From positions 868,001 to 932,000 of the forward strand of contig NZ_JTAN02000019.1 of the NCBI RefSeq assembly GCF_000949135.2: a stretch of DNA of 64,000 bases, given 5' to 3'. The notes under the pieces were generated by a model. The model saw nothing but the letters and a program-made list of their open reading frames with translations. It did no database searches and was not told the origin of the DNA. The translations under genes were made by a program, and so were the position numbers. Source of the stretch: Burkholderia sp. USMB20. GTDB lineage: Bacteria; Pseudomonadota; Gammaproteobacteria; Burkholderiales; Burkholderiaceae. Positions 38,395 through 48,300 of the stretch are shown here, one piece after another. Positions within the stretch are counted from its first letter, which is position 1; each line of letters begins with the position of its first letter.

Positions 38395-39715
38395 TTAACC
38401 CCTCACCCTGCGACATTGGCAGTGCGTTCATGACAAATTCGCGCCAGCGGCGCTGCGTGGCCGCGTATTCTCTCGCCTGGCCGCGCAACGCCGCGAGCGT
38501 GCCGCGATCGGACAGCGCCGCGTCGATGACCCGCGCCAGGTCGACCGCATCGCCGGCCTTGAAAAACCAGCCGGCCGGACTCGGGCCCAGTTCGTCGCGA
38601 AACACCGGCAAATCCGGCACGATCACCGGCTTGCCCATCGCGAGCGCCTCCACGAGTTTGATCGGCGGCACGATCTCGCAAACCTTGAACGGTTTGCGCG
38701 GAATGCACACCAGCGCGCAACGGCCGAGCGTCCTGCGCGCCTGCTCGGGCGACGTCCGGCCCAGAAAGCGAACCTGCTCCGCCAATCCGAGGCGTCGCAC
38801 CTGTGCCTCCAGCGCCGGCCGTGCCTCGCCTTCTCCGACGATCTCGACCCGCACCGTGCGCCCTTCCCCGATCAACCGCCCGACCGCATCGATCAACGTA
38901 TCGAGCCCTTCATAGCCGATCAGCGAACCCGCATAGCCGATCGTGTCCGCGTCGATCTCCTCGGGTTTCGACGGCGTAAACCGCTCGGGGTCCACGCAAT
39001 TCGGCAGCAGATGCATCCGCTCGCCGGCAATCCCCCAGCGGTCCCGCGCGAACCGCCCCAGCTGCGCCGAGATCACGAACAGCTTGTCCGCGTGACGGGC
39101 CACCAGGCCCTCCAGTTGCAGCCCCTGCGCGAACCCCTGGCGCCCTTCGTATTCCGGCATGCGCGAGATGCGCGTCAACTCCCACAACCCGCGCATCTCG
39201 TACTGGAACGGGATGCCCAGTTGCCGCGCCGCCAGCAGGGCCGGCAGCGCGTTCACGTGATTCGACGCCGCGTGGATCACGGACACGCGATGCTGCATGG
39301 CCACGCGCGCGATGACCGGCGCTGCCTGCAACGCATACATCAGCACCGGCCGGTTGTTCAACGGTGCGCTCGCATGCAGATACCGGACCTCGCTGACCTG
39401 CGTGTCGCTTCCCGCGACATCCATCAGGCGATCCACGCGATCGCCGGGATAACCGGGCCGCGTCAGCGGATGCACGCGACCGCCCGCAGCGGCCAAGGCG
39501 CGAACGACTTCGTGCGTGCGCGTCGTATAGCCGCTCGTGTGATACGGCAACGCGCTAGCCGCCACGTACAGCATGCTGTCCGGATCACCGACGAACGGCA
39601 CGCCGCGCGAACGCTGCTTCACCTTGCGCTCGAGCACATGCGCCGTCAGTCGACGGCTCATCGCGAGAAGCGGCTCGGTCAACGCCGTCTGCAACGAATC
39701 GAGCATCGTGCTCAT
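38375..39715 (-). CDS. Family 4 glycosyltransferase
   Basis: A GT-B enzyme of 446 residues from ATG 39715. The N-terminal half contains SGYTTRTHEVVRALAAAGG, an acceptor-side loop usual in GT4, and the C-terminal half contains IGYAGSLIGYEGLDTLIDA, VEIVGEGEARPALEA and the donor-site stretch CEIVPPIKLVEALAMGKPVI. Its start overlaps the deacetylase stop in ATGA. A much longer open frame upstream is a shadow of that gene. Confidence 0.87.
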   Translation of the reverse strand: MSTMLDSLQTALTEPLLAMSRRLTAHVLERKVKQRSRGVPFVGDPDSMLYVAASALPYHTSGYTTRTHEVVRALAAAGGRVHPLTRPGYPGDRVDRLMDVAGSDTQVSEVRYLHASAPLNNRPVLMYALQAAPVIARVAMQHRVSVIHAASNHVNALPALLAARQLGIPFQYEMRGLWELTRISRMPEYEGRQGFAQGLQLEGLVARHADKLFVISAQLGRFARDRWGIAGERMHLLPNCVDPERFTPSKPEEIDADTIGYAGSLIGYEGLDTLIDAVGRLIGEGRTVRVEIVGEGEARPALEAQVRRLGLAEQVRFLGRTSPEQARRTLGRCALVCIPRKPFKVCEIVPPIKLVEALAMGKPVIVPDLPVFRDELGPSPAGWFFKAGDAVDLARVIDAALSDRGTLAALRGQAREYAATQRRWREFVMNALPMSQGEGLNGRQGH

Positions 39716-40686
39716 GCTTTCACCGCCCCGGCCGCCTTCAGTTCGGCATGGGCGAGATCGGTCGTATGCGTGGTCCGGATCTTTCCTCGGGCCTGCAGGT
39801 CCAGGAATTCCGCCGTGGTGATCACGTCGTAGTCCTTCGTCAGCCGCGACAGCAGCTTCCGGTAGCCTTCGACGCGCTGGTCGTCCCGGTAGGTCGCGTG
39901 GCCGTTTTCGTCCCAATACAGCAGCGACCACGAATGGAGCAGGAAGATCGAGAACGTCGGACTGCCGCTGAACGCGTCGAGCAGCAGCTTGCCCCACCAC
40001 GGACGGAACCGGAAATACGGCGACTCAGGGTAAGTCAGGCGTGCCCACCATTCTTCCTTGCCCACCTTCGGCAGGATTTTCTTTTCCGTCATCGGCACCT
40101 CGATCACGCCGTTCGACCACTGGAACGGCAGATTCGTGGGCTCGCTGTAATTGCACTGCCCGGCATGGACGGCGCACAGGGAATTGTTGAACGACAGTTG
40201 TACGCCGGTGGACTTCAGCGCCCGGATCGTCGACGCGTTCCAGCGGAACGAACCTGCACGGTGCGCCAGCACCGGCTTGCCCGTTTCCGCCGAAATCAGC
40301 CCGCCGAAGTGGCGAATCACGAACTCCGCGCGCGCATCGTCCGTGTATTGGTTCATGTATTGCGGACGCCGCGCGAGGCCGTGCTCGGCCCAGAACGCGT
40401 CCGGCAGGTATTCGGGATGCGTGTGCAGTTGCACGTCCTGCCCTGCGGCATCCAGTCGGCGCACGACGTCCTTCGTCTCGTCGAGATACGCATATGCGCC
40501 GCACTGGTCCACGAAGAACACGTGCTTGACGCCGAACTCGTCGCCGATGGAAGCCATTTCACCGACCCCCGCCCGCCCCTTTTCGTGCACACCCCACATC
40601 AGCCGTTTGACGTGATCCTCCGTGGCACGCTTGGGCAGCGCCTCGGTATCCACCGTCAACATGGCATAGCGATTTCTATCCATCAT
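39712..40686 (-). CDS. NodB-like polysaccharide deacetylase
   Basis: A 324-residue protein resembling the polysaccharide deacetylase (WalW-like) family: AMLTVDTEALP near the N-terminus gives the metal-binding aspartate, LHTHPEYLP the histidine pair and LAHRAGSFRWN the third motif. Such enzymes remove N- or O-acetyl groups from glycans with a metal ion. No signal peptide is visible, so it would act on a cytoplasmic intermediate or sugar nucleotide. It sits between a family 4 transferase and a hypothetical gene; the stop of the upstream gene is three bases before the ATG at 40686. Confidence 0.75.
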   Translation of the reverse strand: MMDRNRYAMLTVDTEALPKRATEDHVKRLMWGVHEKGRAGVGEMASIGDEFGVKHVFFVDQCGAYAYLDETKDVVRRLDAAGQDVQLHTHPEYLPDAFWAEHGLARRPQYMNQYTDDARAEFVIRHFGGLISAETGKPVLAHRAGSFRWNASTIRALKSTGVQLSFNNSLCAVHAGQCNYSEPTNLPFQWSNGVIEVPMTEKKILPKVGKEEWWARLTYPESPYFRFRPWWGKLLLDAFSGSPTFSIFLLHSWSLLYWDENGHATYRDDQRVEGYRKLLSRLTKDYDVITTAEFLDLQARGKIRTTHTTDLAHAELKAAGAVKA

Positions 40687-40688
40687 GT

Positions 40689-41240
40689 TCAGTTCACTTC
40701 CACCAGTGCCTTCCAGTCGACGTCGTTGGCCTGCGCCGCGGCCGGCGGAACGATCCGCGCATCGCGATAGCGCCACGCAAGGTACGCGCGCTTTCCCTCG
40801 CGATAGGAACGGTCCTCACCGCTCAATTCCGGCAGGTATTCCACCAGCCAGCCCAGCCGCGAATAGAAGGCGAAATCGGCCACGTCGGTCACCAGTACCG
40901 GCGCCAGCGCATCGTTACCTCTCAGCCGCGCGGAAAATCCTTCGCACGCACGGCGCAGTGCATCGCGCTCCGTACCCGGCGCCCAGATCAGCAGCGTGTT
41001 CGCTTCGGCCGAAACCGGTGCGTGCTTCAGGGTCGACAGCCACAAATATTTCGTCACGTGAGGCGGAATCACGCCCAACGTGGCCAGCAAGCGCCTGGCA
41101 CCGCGCCACGCGCGCTCCTTCAACGTGGCAGGCGGTTTCCCGGCGAGCAGGTCGTGGCGCGTCAGCAACGTCCAGTCGGGCTTCGCCGCCAACGCACGCA
41201 ACTCACGCCTCAAGGTCCGGGTTTGGTCGATGATGCTCAA
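40689..41240 (-). CDS. Conserved hypothetical protein of the capsule operon
   Basis: No family is recognised. The likely start is a TTG at 41240 overlapping the preceding stop in TTGA, giving 183 residues; no ATG is well placed. The protein is soluble, rich in arginine and tryptophan, with a central LLIWAPGTERDAL segment and FSARLRGNDALAPVLVTDVADF that may form a Rossmann-like fold. Position between a GT-B transferase and a deacetylase in a coupled operon indicates a role in making the polysaccharide. Confidence 0.6.
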   Translation of the reverse strand: MSIIDQTRTLRRELRALAAKPDWTLLTRHDLLAGKPPATLKERAWRGARRLLATLGVIPPHVTKYLWLSTLKHAPVSAEANTLLIWAPGTERDALRRACEGFSARLRGNDALAPVLVTDVADFAFYSRLGWLVEYLPELSGEDRSYREGKRAYLAWRYRDARIVPPAAAQANDVDWKALVEVN

Positions 41241-42349
41241 TGCGTTCGCCTCTTGTCGGCAATCCTGGCGATGATCTCGTCCGCCGCGAGCGACGCGCCG
41301 TTCATCGGCACCGCGCACTGCGCCGGTCCTGCATCGGGCAACAGGCCCAGCAGCGCGTCGACGGCCGTCTTGCGCTCCTGTTCAGTCTCGCACGCCGAAA
41401 CGACAGCCGGCATCACGTCGGCGACCATCAGTGCGCGACGCACCTGATCGTCCACCAGTTGTGCGTTGGGCACCAGCAGCGCGGGAACGCCCGACTGCAC
41501 AAGTTCGCAGCAGGTGTTGTAGCCCGCTGCGCCGACAAATACATCGAACGCACGCAGATAGCGCGCCAACGGATAGACCGAGACCGGCAACACGCCGGCC
41601 GGCAATTCGACGTCACGCACCGAAATGGGCGCACGTGCCCAGACCACCTGGAAACCGGCCGCCTCGAAGGAGGCGATCAGTCCGTGCCCGATGCCGGCGA
41701 CATCCTTCAGATTGCCCGGGCCGAGCGAAAAGAGGACGAAGCGGCCCGCCTGCGGCAGGCCAAGCGCATCTCTCGCCGCTCCTCGGTCGAGCAACTCGTC
41801 GTCCTCCAGCAGGCAGACCGGCGGAACCGTCAGCCGCGTGCCGCCGTTCGTCAGGGACGCGCGTGCTTCGGTCGCACCCAGTTCACCGGGCTGGATCACG
41901 AGATCGAACAACGATTCGTCCACCGGCACCGCTTTGGTATCGGCTTTGAGCAGCCCGCGATTGGACCACACGAGGACGGGCGATCCATACATTTCGCAGG
42001 CCGTCAGCAAACCCTTGAACGGCCACGTGCCGTCGAATACGACCGCATCCGGACGCACCCGCTCCAGCATCAGGCCCAATCGGACGGCCAGTTCACTGTT
42101 CCAGCCGAACGTCGAACTCGACGACCAGTAATGCGAAACGAAGTAGTCCGCTTCGAATCCCATCTCCTCGATGATTTCGATCGCCGACGCCAGCGAAAAG
42201 AAATACGGGCGAGCGCGGCCCCGCAGGCGACGCGCGTATGCGAGGCAACGGTTCAGATGGCCCATGCCCGAGCCGTTCACGTTGAAGAACAGGATGCGCG
42301 GCAACGCGCTCGCCGCGCCTACCGCGTGACCGGACTGCTGGTCGATCAT
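41237..42349 (-). CDS. MurG/UDP-glycosyltransferase-like GT-B enzyme
   Basis: The 370-residue protein shows the GT-B pattern of MurG-like transferases: [20 protein letters not shown] near the N-terminus is the glycine-rich acceptor loop, and [20 protein letters not shown] is the C-terminal donor site, like the AGYN/GG motif of this group. It should be a cytoplasmic sugar transferase. It is coupled to ugd (ATGA overlap) and to the gene after it. Confidence 0.8.
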   Translation of the reverse strand: MIDQQSGHAVGAASALPRILFFNVNGSGMGHLNRCLAYARRLRGRARPYFFSLASAIEIIEEMGFEADYFVSHYWSSSSTFGWNSELAVRLGLMLERVRPDAVVFDGTWPFKGLLTACEMYGSPVLVWSNRGLLKADTKAVPVDESLFDLVIQPGELGATEARASLTNGGTRLTVPPVCLLEDDELLDRGAARDALGLPQAGRFVLFSLGPGNLKDVAGIGHGLIASFEAAGFQVVWARAPISVRDVELPAGVLPVSVYPLARYLRAFDVFVGAAGYNTCCELVQSGVPALLVPNAQLVDDQVRRALMVADVMPAVVSACETEQERKTAVDALLGLLPDAGPAQCAVPMNGASLAADEIIARIADKRRTH

Positions 42350-43515
42350 GCGTCCCCGCCGAACAGGTCGCGCGTGTAGACCTTGGCTGCGACGTCGGTC
42401 AGATCGTCGGTCAGCCGGTTTGCAACGATCACGTCGGCGGAGTGCTTGAATTCGGCCAGATCGTGCACGACCGACGAATTGAAGAACGTCGATTCGTGCA
42501 ATGCCGGCTCGTAGACGATGACCTCGACGCCCTTGGCCTTGATGCGCTTCATGACGCCCTGGATGCTCGACGCGCGGAAATTGTCGGACCCCGCCTTCAT
42601 CACGAGACGGTAAATGCCGACAACCTTCGGCTTGCGCTTGAGAATGCTCTCGGCGATGAAGTCCTTGCGCGTGCTGTTCGACTCGACGATCGCGCGGATC
42701 AGGTTCTGCGGCACGTCGCGATAGTTGGCCAGCAGCTGCTTCGTGTCCTTCGGCAGACAGTAGCCGCCGTAGCCGAAGCTCGGGTTGTTGTAGTGCGCGC
42801 CGATGCGTGGATCGAGACAGACGCCGTCGACGATCTGATGCGTATCGAGACCGTGCTGCGCGGCGTAGGTGTCCAGTTCGTTGAAATACGCCACGCGCAT
42901 CGCCAGATACGTATTTGCGAAGAGCTTGATCGCCTCGGCTTCCGTGCTGCCGGTGAACAGCGTCGGAATGTCCTGCTTGATCGCCCCCTGCTTCAGCAGA
43001 TCGGCGAACGCCTCGGCTCGCCGCGAACGCTCGCCGATCACGATCCGCGAAGGGTGCAGGTTGTCGTACAGCGCCTTGCCTTCGCGAAGGAATTCCGGCG
43101 AGAAGATCAGGTTGTCGGTGCCGAGTGCCGCACGCGTGCGCTCGGTGTAGCCGACCGGAATGGTCGACTTGATCACCATTACCGCGCGCGGGTTGATCGC
43201 CATCACGTCGCGGATGACGACCTCGATCGAGCGGGTGTTGAAGTAGTTCGTATCCGGATCGTAGTCGGTCGGCGTGGCGATCACCACGTAGTCGGCCCCG
43301 GCGTACGCGTCTTCCTTGTCCAGGGTCGCGCGGAAGTTCAGATCCTTGTGGCGCAGGTAGTCCTCGATCTCGGCATCCTCGATCGGCGACTCCTTGCGGT
43401 TGAGCATCGCCACCTTCTCGGGGACGATGTCCAGAGCAACGACTTCATTGTGCTGCGACAGCAGGACGGCGTTGGACAGGCCGACGTAGCCTGTGCCGGC
43501 GATAGCGATTTTCAT
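42346..43515 (-). CDS. ugd: UDP-glucose 6-dehydrogenase
   Basis: Ugd oxidises UDP-glucose to UDP-glucuronate with two NAD. The 389-residue protein is remarkably close, from memory, to the E. coli Ugd sequence: [53 protein letters not shown] and the catalytic cysteine in [15 protein letters not shown]. The ATG at 43515 gives the correct start; a longer frame is not homologous. It is the first gene of a coupled seven-gene operon (ugd to the cellulose-synthase-like transferase), so glucuronate, or a sugar made from it, is probably in the polymer. Confidence 0.96.
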   Translation of the reverse strand: MKIAIAGTGYVGLSNAVLLSQHNEVVALDIVPEKVAMLNRKESPIEDAEIEDYLRHKDLNFRATLDKEDAYAGADYVVIATPTDYDPDTNYFNTRSIEVVIRDVMAINPRAVMVIKSTIPVGYTERTRAALGTDNLIFSPEFLREGKALYDNLHPSRIVIGERSRRAEAFADLLKQGAIKQDIPTLFTGSTEAEAIKLFANTYLAMRVAYFNELDTYAAQHGLDTHQIVDGVCLDPRIGAHYNNPSFGYGGYCLPKDTKQLLANYRDVPQNLIRAIVESNSTRKDFIAESILKRKPKVVGIYRLVMKAGSDNFRASSIQGVMKRIKAKGVEVIVYEPALHESTFFNSSVVHDLAEFKHSADVIVANRLTDDLTDVAAKVYTRDLFGGDA

Positions 43516-43860
43516 GCAAACATCTCTCAGACAGATAAAGAAATCCGCTGCCTTCCTTCCGGCCAGGACAAGCGCACCCATAGGCGATCCGTGCCACGAA
43601 AAGCAACTTCATTCCATTGCAAACATCCCCCAAACGGCCGAGGCCAATGGGCCGTCGTCCAGGGGAAGTCTGTTCAAATTCAGCGGTGCCCGAAATTGCG
43701 TTTCAATGCCGCGCTTTCAGAGCCAGGCTCCAGTGCCAACAGGATCAAACCGATCACATCGTCACACTCAACCGCGAAACGGGAGCCCTCTGACATGCGG
43801 CAACGCACTAGCTTCCGTGACATGATCCGCAACCTCCACAATCCGTGGCCGCTTCACTCG
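43516..43860. other. Gap upstream of ugd, no gene seen
   Basis: These 345 bases lie between the BNR-4 gene stop and ugd, both on the minus strand. It should contain the ugd promoter. I see no strong terminator or hexamer pair, and the open frames here are not credible. Confidence 0.45.
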
Positions 43861-45252
43861 CTAGTTCGAGGCGTCACTTGACGTCCGAATCACTTTCAAC
43901 ACCAGATCAGAGACGAAGTTACACGGCACCTCAGACTTGCAGTCCCTCGGGCGATCTCTATTGTCCGCAGGTAAGCTAAACCACGAAATCGCATAATTGG
44001 CGTCGGCGCTATCAGGTGCCGCGTCCCCAATGGCGACAGGACGAATATTCAGCTCGGCGCCCTTCGGGGCCTGACGATCCTTGATGGCAATTGTCGGCGC
44101 CCATACGCTTGCACCAAGCACTTGTCGAGCCTTGAGTGAATCGTCATCGTACACAAACGTCTTCGTACCGATATCCCGTTGATGAACCTGTTCGATCAGG
44201 CGACCGTTTCTCATCTTCACGCCTGAGAAATTGATCTCACTCGGAATCGTCCCGCCGCCTCTCGGGTCCCACCGATAGGTCCATTGGGTCGCTGGCACTG
44301 ACTTCCACCCGTTGTTTTCTCGTCTGGCGTGGAACAACTGTGTAGCACCGGTCGAATCGAATTTCAGGTATGAGATGACCGGGCGGCCTGTTGCATCGAA
44401 CCCGATCCGCACATTGTTGATCAGTCCGCTACCCTTCGGAATGGCGTCCACAACTTCAGCTGTGGCTGGCGTAATAGGCAATGGTACAACCTCTCCTCGA
44501 CTATTCCTCCAGGTGCGCAGATCAGAGCTCTTCGCATAACTGACGTTAAAGTTGGTTTCGACTCTGTAGGTCTCCCGCCAAACCCAAGCTACGTGGAAGA
44601 AGCCGTCCGGCCCTAACTGGTAATCCGAATGGTACGCGTTGACTGTGCTCTTTCCCGAGTTCGGAGCGAAGATCGGCTGGTCTGTCCAGCGGACCCACCG
44701 CGAACCTTCCAGCCGGTTGATCAATTCAATACCGTTGCCACTCCGGCCAGATCGGTATGAATATCCGAGCGCGCCATCAGCGAAGCGAAAAAAATACGGA
44801 TAGGTTGTTCGGGCCTCGTCCGTTCCGGTCATCGGTCGTAGCGCATCAAGTCCAGTCAATCGATCCGGGCCGTCTGTTCGGGCATAAATCAACGGAGACA
44901 CATGCATATTCCCCGATACATGCAGCCGGTTCTTGTCGTCCAGCACGAGGGAAATATAGTTGTGCTCGTCCCATCCCTCGAAGCGAGACGGAACCCTGAC
45001 TTTCTCCTTGTCACCGGTGCATTTATTGATTTGCGCAACGGTGAGCCAGCGATCAGCGTCGTAGTAGGCAACGTAGACGAATTTCTTGCTTTCGAGCGAA
45101 GCGAACTCGACGTGCGCGCTCCCCCAGACCTGATCGATCGGCAGTTCTCGCGGCAGACCCTTGCAAGTATCGATGTCGCTGCCCGCAAACGACGAGGTTG
45201 AAAAAGCCATCGCCGCTGCAACAGCAAGACATTCGATCAAATATCTCGGCAT
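43861..45252 (-). CDS. Secreted BNR-4 beta-propeller protein (ulvan-lyase-like)
   Basis: A 463-residue protein from ATG 45252 with GAGGGG upstream. The signal peptide is cut after SSFA. The body is a BNR-4 propeller: EHNYISLVLD followed by LHVSGNMH, then TYPYFFRFADGALGYSYRSG, matching the family pattern H-N-x-x-S-x-x-x-D ... L-H-x-x-x-x-x-H. BNR-4 includes polysaccharide lyases such as ulvan lyases, which cut beside uronic acids using His, Tyr and Arg residues in this region. In an operon making a uronic-acid polymer, a periplasmic or secreted lyase that trims the chain is plausible. Catalysis is inferred; the propeller could also only bind. A long AT-biased stretch suggests transfer. Confidence 0.72.
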   Translation of the reverse strand: MPRYLIECLAVAAAMAFSTSSFAGSDIDTCKGLPRELPIDQVWGSAHVEFASLESKKFVYVAYYDADRWLTVAQINKCTGDKEKVRVPSRFEGWDEHNYISLVLDDKNRLHVSGNMHVSPLIYARTDGPDRLTGLDALRPMTGTDEARTTYPYFFRFADGALGYSYRSGRSGNGIELINRLEGSRWVRWTDQPIFAPNSGKSTVNAYHSDYQLGPDGFFHVAWVWRETYRVETNFNVSYAKSSDLRTWRNSRGEVVPLPITPATAEVVDAIPKGSGLINNVRIGFDATGRPVISYLKFDSTGATQLFHARRENNGWKSVPATQWTYRWDPRGGGTIPSEINFSGVKMRNGRLIEQVHQRDIGTKTFVYDDDSLKARQVLGASVWAPTIAIKDRQAPKGAELNIRPVAIGDAAPDSADANYAISWFSLPADNRDRPRDCKSEVPCNFVSDLVLKVIRTSSDASN

Positions 45253-45378
45253 CTCAACCCCTCTTTTGAGCAAAATCCACTTTTTCCATCGTTCAAGAAC
45301 TCTTCAAACTGACGCTACAAATTTCGCAAGAGTTCCACTCACCACCCAGCGACTTGCCTGTACCGATCCTTGCGTTTC

Positions 45379-48300
45379 CTACATTTGACTAAGTTCCGCA
45401 GCTCTCACATCGTATTCACGAACCGCCGCCTGAACAGCGCTATGCAGATCTTTGATTGCAGAAGACGAGAATGCTTCCCGAACTCGCCCCGGATAATCAG
45501 GATGCAATTTTTCGAGCGCGGCATTACCTTCGGCAACCAACTTGGCTTTCTCACCCTTGAAGCTGGCAGTTCGTACGTGGAATACGAAAGACCACGGAGA
45601 CAGAAGATTTTTATAACCAGCCTTCAGTCCACGCATGCAGAAGTCATTTTCCTCTCCATAGCCTCGCGGAAATGCTTCCTCATCAAATGCTCCAATCTTG
45701 TCGACAAGTTCCCGCTTGATATACATACAGAAGCCATTGCCGGTCGGAAGTTCGATCGGATCTTTAGGCGTACTCCCCGACAGAACCACGGACGCATATT
45801 CGTCATACGACATGCTGTCCGGTTTCGGATTCGCTCGGCCTGGAACAGGAAACGAAAATGCGCCTGCGTTGTCACTCATGGCAGTCACCGTGCCGACCGA
45901 GTCGGGCCCATACGCTGTGATTCTCAGTCCAAGTAACCAATTCGACGTCACCACCGTATCGCTGTTCAACAGAACGACGTCATCCGTACCGGCGAGCTTC
46001 AGCCCTCTATTGACCGTTTTCGTATAACCGATGTTTCGCTCGTTACGAACGACGGTCACATTGCCCACGCCGTCGAATTTCGAGAGAGCGGGAAACACTT
46101 GCTGATCCGGACTTCCATCATCGATAACGAGCAAGCGCGTATGTTGCGGGTCCGTATTTGCGATGACGCTTTCGATGCACGCTATCGACTCGTTCAGTGC
46201 GTTATATACAGGAACGATTACCGTGACATCCCGACTAACTGCGTGTGACGGAAAACGCCCGTATCTTTCCGTCGCGAGCTTGAGCATCTGCTTGGCTTGG
46301 TCTGCAGCCCGCGATACTTCATTCACGACCTGCTCTCGTCCGAGAATTTTCGAGAACGCCTTGCCGAGGTTGCCTTGAAGCGTTGCAGGGGTGTATTTCT
46401 CGAGGACAAATTGCCGCCCTGCCTCGCCGAAGGTGTCTATCAGTGCAGGGTTCGCACAGAGCGCCCTGACCTTCTGTGCAACCTGTGCAACATCCCGATA
46501 TGGAACCAAGAATCCTGTTTTCCCAGATTGGACGAGCTCGCCCAATGCACCCCAGTCGTACGCGATAACGGGGCGTCCTGCCGATAGCGCTTCGGCTACC
46601 GTTCGTCCGAACGATTCGGCAAACAACGACAGGTTGAGGACCACATTGACACCCACTAGCGCCTCACGAGGCGTTTGTTTGTATCCTGCAAAAACCACAT
46701 TTCGTGGAATCCGTCCACTCTCCTGAAGCGCCATGAGCTCGCTTATTTCCTTTCGCTCTGGCCCAACCAACCAGAATCTCGCCGCCGGGGCGATTCTTTC
46801 GCAAATTCGAGCCACCTCGACAAGATCATAGATCCCCTTTTTCGGGATATTGCTGCTGATCAGCGCGAATGTGATCTCCCCCGGATAAATGGGGTTGGGC
46901 ACATCAAGGCACGTCAGATCGACGACGTTTGGTGCTACAAACGTGCGATCCGGGTGTCCCAGCGCCTGAGCAGTCGTCCTCGAGTTCGCCACGACGTAGT
47001 CGGCGCTCGCATACACGTGGCGGGCGATGTCCTCGGGCGACATCCCGATAGCCTTCGAAAGATGCTCATCATTCGAAATCATTTCCCGCACGTGAACGAC
47101 GCTGGGCACGCCACACTCCCGAGCAGCGAGCAACGGCTCCCGGATAACGATCGTGTTGACGTAGACGGCATCGATCGAATGCTTTTTAACGATGGCAGAG
47201 AATCGTTCCACGGCAGATCGCGACATCGGTACTTCTTTTTGCCAGTGGTGATACTCGAAAACATATAGCGCATGGACGTACTGTAGAACCTCTGCCAGAT
47301 ACTCCTCATTGCCGAAACCCGGAAAGGTTGCAACGACGTTGAAACCGCATCCGTTCAATGCGACGAGCATATCCAGGAAGCTTCGCTCACCTCCGAACAA
47401 CTGCGTTCCGGCCGCGTGCGCACACAGGAGCAGCCACGGCGCATCCGGCCGGATCGACCGCTTTCCGCCGACAAACGTATCTCGCTTAGGCACAACAGCG
47501 TCACCCGATACGTCCGTAATAGGCCAGGACACGGCGTGCTCCCGGTCAAGGGTGGTCCGTGTCTCGGCGCGAGCGACCACAGGACGATAGACCGCAATAC
47601 CCCTCTCCAGATTTCTTTCCGAATCGACTCGCCACTCCTTCACGACGTACCCATCCTCCGCATAGTAGGAGAAGTCGTCAGGCGTGTGCTTTTCCGACCA
47701 TCGCGCAATAAATTTTGCTCGATTGTGCGCAATATATTTTCCGCGGCCGGGCGTCTTGCCTTCATAGTGAATCACCGTGGCGTCTGCGGCGTACCAACAA
47801 TGTCCATGAAAGCGCTCTCTGAGCCTGAGGCATAGATCGATGTCCTCTTGCCCGTTGATGAATACAGGATCGAATCCTTCGATTTCCGCAAAATCCTCGC
47901 TGCGCAGCGCTATACAGGCAGCCGTAATGGCCTGGAACGGCCGACTCTTGTTGATGCACTCGGCATCCCCCGGAAATTCCACGTATATCGGATAGCCGAG
48001 GGCACTCCATCGCGAAAACACCACCCCGCCACATTGCAGCGTTCCGTCCGGGAACAGGAGCTTGGGCTGGACGGCCATGACCTTTGCATCCGCAAGGGGC
48101 TGTACCAATTTTTCCAGCCATCCATTCGTGACCGTCGTATCGTTGTTCAGAAACACGACTGACTTCCCGCTTGCGTGCGCAAAGCCGACGTTGCAGCCAA
48201 GGGCAAAATTCAGGTTCTCCCAATTTCGCACGACTTTGACCCGCGTACCGCTCTTGAGCTTTTCGACCTGCGCCGCCGTAACTGGGTCGCTGCCATTGTC

